From contig JACQHO010000135.1 of the NCBI GenBank assembly GCA_016198945.1, forward strand, positions 1 to 6,940: 6,940 nucleotides of DNA, written 5' to 3'. Source of the stretch: Nitrospirota bacterium (GTDB lineage: Bacteria; Nitrospirota; Nitrospiria; JACQBZ01). Position 1 is the stretch's first letter. Every line of letters starts with the position of its first letter. The translations under genes were made by a program, and so were the position numbers. Of this stretch, positions 5,107 to 6,940 are shown piece after piece. Under the pieces are notes generated by a model. The model did no database searches and was not told the origin of the DNA. It saw only the letters and a program-made list of their open reading frames with translations.

Positions 5107-6024
5107 GTGATTCAAGAAACCTCGAAGATTTGGATGGACGGCCGATTCGTCGACTGGAAGGAGGCCAACATCCATGTCCTGACCCACACGCTCCATTACG
5201 GCCTGGGCGTATTTGAAGGCCTCCGCTGTTACAAGGGAGAAAAAGGCTCGGCCATTTTTCGGCTCAAGGAACATGTCAAACGGCTGTTCGACTCGGCCCA
5301 GATCGTACAGATCAAGATACCCTACTCTCCGAAAGAAATCGAGCAGGCCGTTCTCGGAACGGTCAAAGTCAATCGCATGGAGGCCTGTTATATCCGTCCG
5401 ATCGTCTTTATCGGTTACGGCGAGATGGGGCTGTACGTGCAGAAAAACCCGATCCAGGTCGCGATCGCAGCGTGGCCCTGGGGCACCTATCTCGGGGATG
5501 ACGGCGTCCGAAACGGCATTCGGGTCAAGATCTCATCCTTTACACGGCATCATGTGAATATCAGCATGACACGGGCCAAGGTCACATCGTATTACGCGAA
5601 TTCGCAACTGGCCAAACGGGAAGCCAAGGATGCCGGCTACGATGAGGCGCTTCTGCTGGATATCGACGGGTACGTCGCTGAAGGACCGGGTGAAAATATT
5701 TTTATCGTCCGAAACGGGGTCCTAAAAACAACGCCGCTGACCTCGATCCTGGAAGGAATTACGCGGAACAGCATCATTCAGTTGGCGCAGGAAAAGGGGA
5801 TCCCGGTGGTCCAAGAACGGTTCAGCCGCGACGAACTCTATATTGCGGATGAGGCTTTTTTCACGGGCACGGCGGCCGAGATCACCCCGATCCGGGAAGT
5901 GGACGGTCGCGTGATCGGCCCCGGGAAGCCGGGGGAGATCACAAAGCAACTCCAGAAAATGTTTTTCGATACCGTGACCGGAAAAGATACGGGGCATCCA
6001 TCTTGGTTGACCGCTATTCTCTGA
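5107..6024 (+). CDS. ilvE: Branched-chain amino acid aminotransferase
   Basis: IlvE is a PLP enzyme of fold type IV that transfers the amino group between glutamate and the 2-oxo acids of valine, leucine and isoleucine. The 305-residue product has the usual length. It shows KIWMDGRFVDW (7-17), HTLHYGLGVFEGLR (27-40), AKVTSYYANS (157-166) with PLP-binding Lys158, DEALLLDIDGYVAEGPGENIF (179-199) where Glu192 should contact the pyridine nitrogen, the phosphate-binding SILEGITRNS (213-222), and GTAAEITPIREVDG (254-267). The GTG at 5107 is chosen for its Shine-Dalgarno and for length; the frame is open to a TTG at 5056. D-amino-acid aminotransferase and aminodeoxychorismate lyase share the fold, but the GVFEGLR and GTAAEITP stretches and overall length fit IlvE. 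It is transcribed divergently from rplU and followed closely by ogt. Confidence 0.95.
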   Translation: MIQETSKIWMDGRFVDWKEANIHVLTHTLHYGLGVFEGLRCYKGEKGSAIFRLKEHVKRLFDSAQIVQIKIPYSPKEIEQAVLGTVKVNRMEACYIRPIVFIGYGEMGLYVQKNPIQVAIAAWPWGTYLGDDGVRNGIRVKISSFTRHHVNISMTRAKVTSYYANSQLAKREAKDAGYDEALLLDIDGYVAEGPGENIFIVRNGVLKTTPLTSILEGITRNSIIQLAQEKGIPVVQERFSRDELYIADEAFFTGTAAEITPIREVDGRVIGPGKPGEITKQLQKMFFDTVTGKDTGHPSWLTAIL

Positions 6025-6031
6025 ACCTGCT

Positions 6032-6035
6032 GAGG
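6032..6035 (+). promoter_or_regulatory. Possible ribosome binding site for ogt
   Basis: GAGG, eight bases after the ilvE stop codon, is followed after 9 nt by a GTG at 6045 in the ogt frame. It would support a 190-residue Ogt starting there rather than at the ATG at 6084, which has no clear Shine-Dalgarno of its own. Homology at the N-terminus favours the ATG, so the two lines of evidence conflict. Confidence 0.4.
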
Positions 6036-6083
6036 AATTGTCCGGTGCCGAGGCTCCATCTCGCCCCAAAACTTTCCGTCCCG

Positions 6084-6617
6084 ATGATCTACTACACAAC
6101 TTTTTCGTCCCCTATCGGCCGGATCGGAATAGCCGCAACACCGCGCGGTCTCTGTCGCATCTCACTGAATGCGACAAGTCCGCCGGCCTTTCGGAAAACC
6201 CTCCGACGAGATTATCGCTGCTCCGCCGTCCGACGCGATCGGCTTTTCACGGACCTCCTGGCGTGGATGCGGGCCTACTTTTTGGGCCGCCCGGTTCGAT
6301 TCAAGTTAAAAATTGACCTTCAGGAAGGTACGCCGTTTCAGCACAAAGTCTGGCGTTCTCTCCTTCGCATTCCATACGGACAAACCCAAAGCTATCAAGA
6401 CGTGGCGCGGGACATCGGCCATCCCAACAGTTTTCGTGCGGTGGGCGGGGCTTGCGGAAATAATCCTATCGCCCTCATTGTTCCCTGTCATCGCGTCATC
6501 AACGCCAACGGAAAGCTCGGCGGCTTCACGGGGGGGCTTCGCCTAAAGAAGCTCATTCTTAAAATGGAGAAGGAACGATCGCTCAGGATAAATAAGAAGC
6601 GGATTACCCATCATTGA
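6084..6617 (+). CDS. ogt: Methylated-DNA--protein-cysteine S-methyltransferase
   Basis: This suicide DNA-repair protein moves the methyl group of O6-methylguanine (and O4-methylthymine) onto its own cysteine. The 177-residue product has an N-terminal ribonuclease-H-like part (MIYYTTFSSPIGRIGI, about 1-75) and the conserved DNA-binding domain: GTPFQHKVWRSLLRIPYGQT (82-101), SYQDVA (103-108), the helix-turn-helix with arginine finger Arg118 in RAVGGACGNNP, and VPCHRVI (133-139) with acceptor Cys135, then GGFTGGLRLKKLIL. It is a single-domain Ogt, without the Ada regulatory N-domain. The tail MEKERSLRINKKRITHH is basic. The start is uncertain: ATG at 6084 fits family alignments, while GTG at 6045 has the better Shine-Dalgarno, and a TTG at 6003 would overlap ilvE. 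It probably shares the ilvE transcript; the pairing has no obvious metabolic logic. Confidence 0.94.
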   Translation: MIYYTTFSSPIGRIGIAATPRGLCRISLNATSPPAFRKTLRRDYRCSAVRRDRLFTDLLAWMRAYFLGRPVRFKLKIDLQEGTPFQHKVWRSLLRIPYGQTQSYQDVARDIGHPNSFRAVGGACGNNPIALIVPCHRVINANGKLGGFTGGLRLKKLILKMEKERSLRINKKRITHH

Positions 6618-6696
6618 ACAGTGTTGAACATTCCAAACCATTTCCACACAGAATCATTTAAATGTCATTGTAAAACAATAAGTTATGTGATGATCC

Positions 6697-6712
6697 TGGC
6701 ACCATACTTGCT
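6697..6712 (+). promoter_or_regulatory. Sigma-54 (RpoN) promoter of the PilZ gene
   Basis: TGGCAC (6697-6702), five bases, then TTGCT (6708-6712) match the -24/-12 consensus TGGCAC-N5-TTGCW. The invariant GG (6698-6699) and GC (6710-6711) are separated by exactly 10 bases, as required. Transcription would start near 6723, giving a leader of about 48 nt before the ATG at 6771. The site lies in an AT-rich intergenic region in the right orientation, which makes chance occurrence less likely. An enhancer-binding protein would be needed; no clear binding site is identified. Confidence 0.72.
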
Positions 6713-6760
6713 CTACATATAAATTATTAGATTGCGCTTCCCATCGCTTGAACCTAATAG

Positions 6761-6766
6761 AGAGGG
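6761..6766 (+). promoter_or_regulatory. Ribosome binding site of the PilZ gene
   Basis: AGAGGG precedes the ATG at 6771 by four bases. Spacing is slightly short, but it is the only candidate and supports this start. Confidence 0.6.
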
Positions 6767-6770
6767 CAAA

Positions 6771-6940
6771 ATGGTTAAAAAAACCGGTGCCGAACGCAGG
6801 AAGGATCTTCGAATTGATGTCAATATCAAGGTGGATTACTCGACGAAAGGAATGTTCGTTTCGAATTATGTCACCAATCTGAGCAAAGGCGGTGTTTTCA
6901 TTCAGACCAATGACCCTCTCCCGATCCAATCCCAGATTCA
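6771..6940 (+). CDS. PilZ-domain protein, N-terminal part only
   Basis: The first 56 codons are visible and the gene runs off the window. The peptide has both halves of the cyclic-di-GMP-binding PilZ signature: RKDLR (10-14, the RxxxR motif) and NLSKGG (36-41, the [D/N]xSxxG motif), separated by a beta-rich stretch. The reading SNYVTNLSKGGVFIQTNDPLP is typical of short PilZ proteins of deltaproteobacteria and related phyla, where such proteins influence motility, pili or polysaccharide output. No signal peptide or membrane segment is seen, so it is probably cytoplasmic. Because the C-terminal half is missing I cannot say whether it is a single-domain PilZ or fused to another domain. A sigma-54 promoter upstream fits regulated, surface-behaviour-type expression, which is inference. 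Confidence 0.88.
   Translation, partial: MVKKTGAERRKDLRIDVNIKVDYSTKGMFVSNYVTNLSKGGVFIQTNDPLPIQSQI

Larger units (their letters stand above)
6618..6770. other. AT-rich gap between ogt and the PilZ gene
   Basis: This 153-bp gap is distinctly more AT-rich than the genes around it. It holds the sigma-54-type promoter, a small palindrome CATTTAAATG (6655-6664), a short inverted repeat ATTGT/ACAAT (6667-6679) just upstream of the promoter, and TATTAG/CTAATA arms (6725-6730 and 6754-6759) in the presumed leader. I see no intrinsic terminator for ogt. Confidence 0.7.

Noticed and set aside
6655..6664. CATTTAAATG palindrome as a regulatory site
   Set aside because: A 10-bp AT-rich palindrome is expected by chance in a region this AT-rich, and no second copy is nearby.
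1..6940. CRISPR array, tRNA, rRNA, riboswitch, insertion sequence, toxin-antitoxin or defence system
   Set aside because: I saw no spaced direct repeats, no cloverleaf or rRNA signature, no transposase and no defence-type protein; the genes present are standard core genes.

Overview
The window is a stretch of bacterial core genome at roughly 55-60% G+C by eye, with no plasmid, phage or transposase gene. It carries one minus-strand housekeeping operon and, diverging from it, a plus-strand group. Protein content, the order rplU-rpmA-obg-proB-proA-nadD, a sigma-54-type promoter and a PilZ-type gene suggest a Gram-negative environmental bacterium. I lean towards Nitrospirota or a deltaproteobacterium-like lineage, but this rests on general resemblance and is weakly held.

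Minus strand, read from 4933 down to 1: rplU (ribosomal protein L21), rpmA (L27), obg/cgtA (ribosome-assembly GTPase), proB (glutamate 5-kinase), proA (gamma-glutamyl phosphate reductase) and nadD (nicotinate mononucleotide adenylyltransferase, C-terminus outside the window). obg and proB overlap in a TGATG, and proA and nadD in a GTGA, so these pairs are probably translationally coupled. The operon joins 50S subunit assembly, the first two steps of proline synthesis and one step of NAD synthesis.

Two gaps in this operon are filled with palindromic repeats. The 167-bp rpmA-obg gap holds three unrelated inverted-repeat units: an AT-rich pair of overlapping palindromes, a GC-rich nested stem, and a perfect 25-bp palindrome placed just before the obg start. 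The 69-bp proB-proA gap holds a pair of 6-nt-loop hairpins in mirror orientation, one end of which supplies the proB stop codon. These look like dispersed REP- or MITE-like elements.

Plus strand: a 173-bp divergent control region (4934-5106) holds an almost consensus sigma-70 promoter for ilvE (branched-chain aminotransferase), followed closely by ogt (O6-methylguanine-DNA methyltransferase). An AT-rich 153-bp gap then carries a good match to a sigma-54 promoter (TGGCAC-N5-TTGCT) before the first 56 codons of a PilZ-domain gene that runs off the window.

I saw no new multi-gene system. The points most worth a second look are the repeat elements embedded in the housekeeping operon and the sigma-54 promoter of the PilZ gene.
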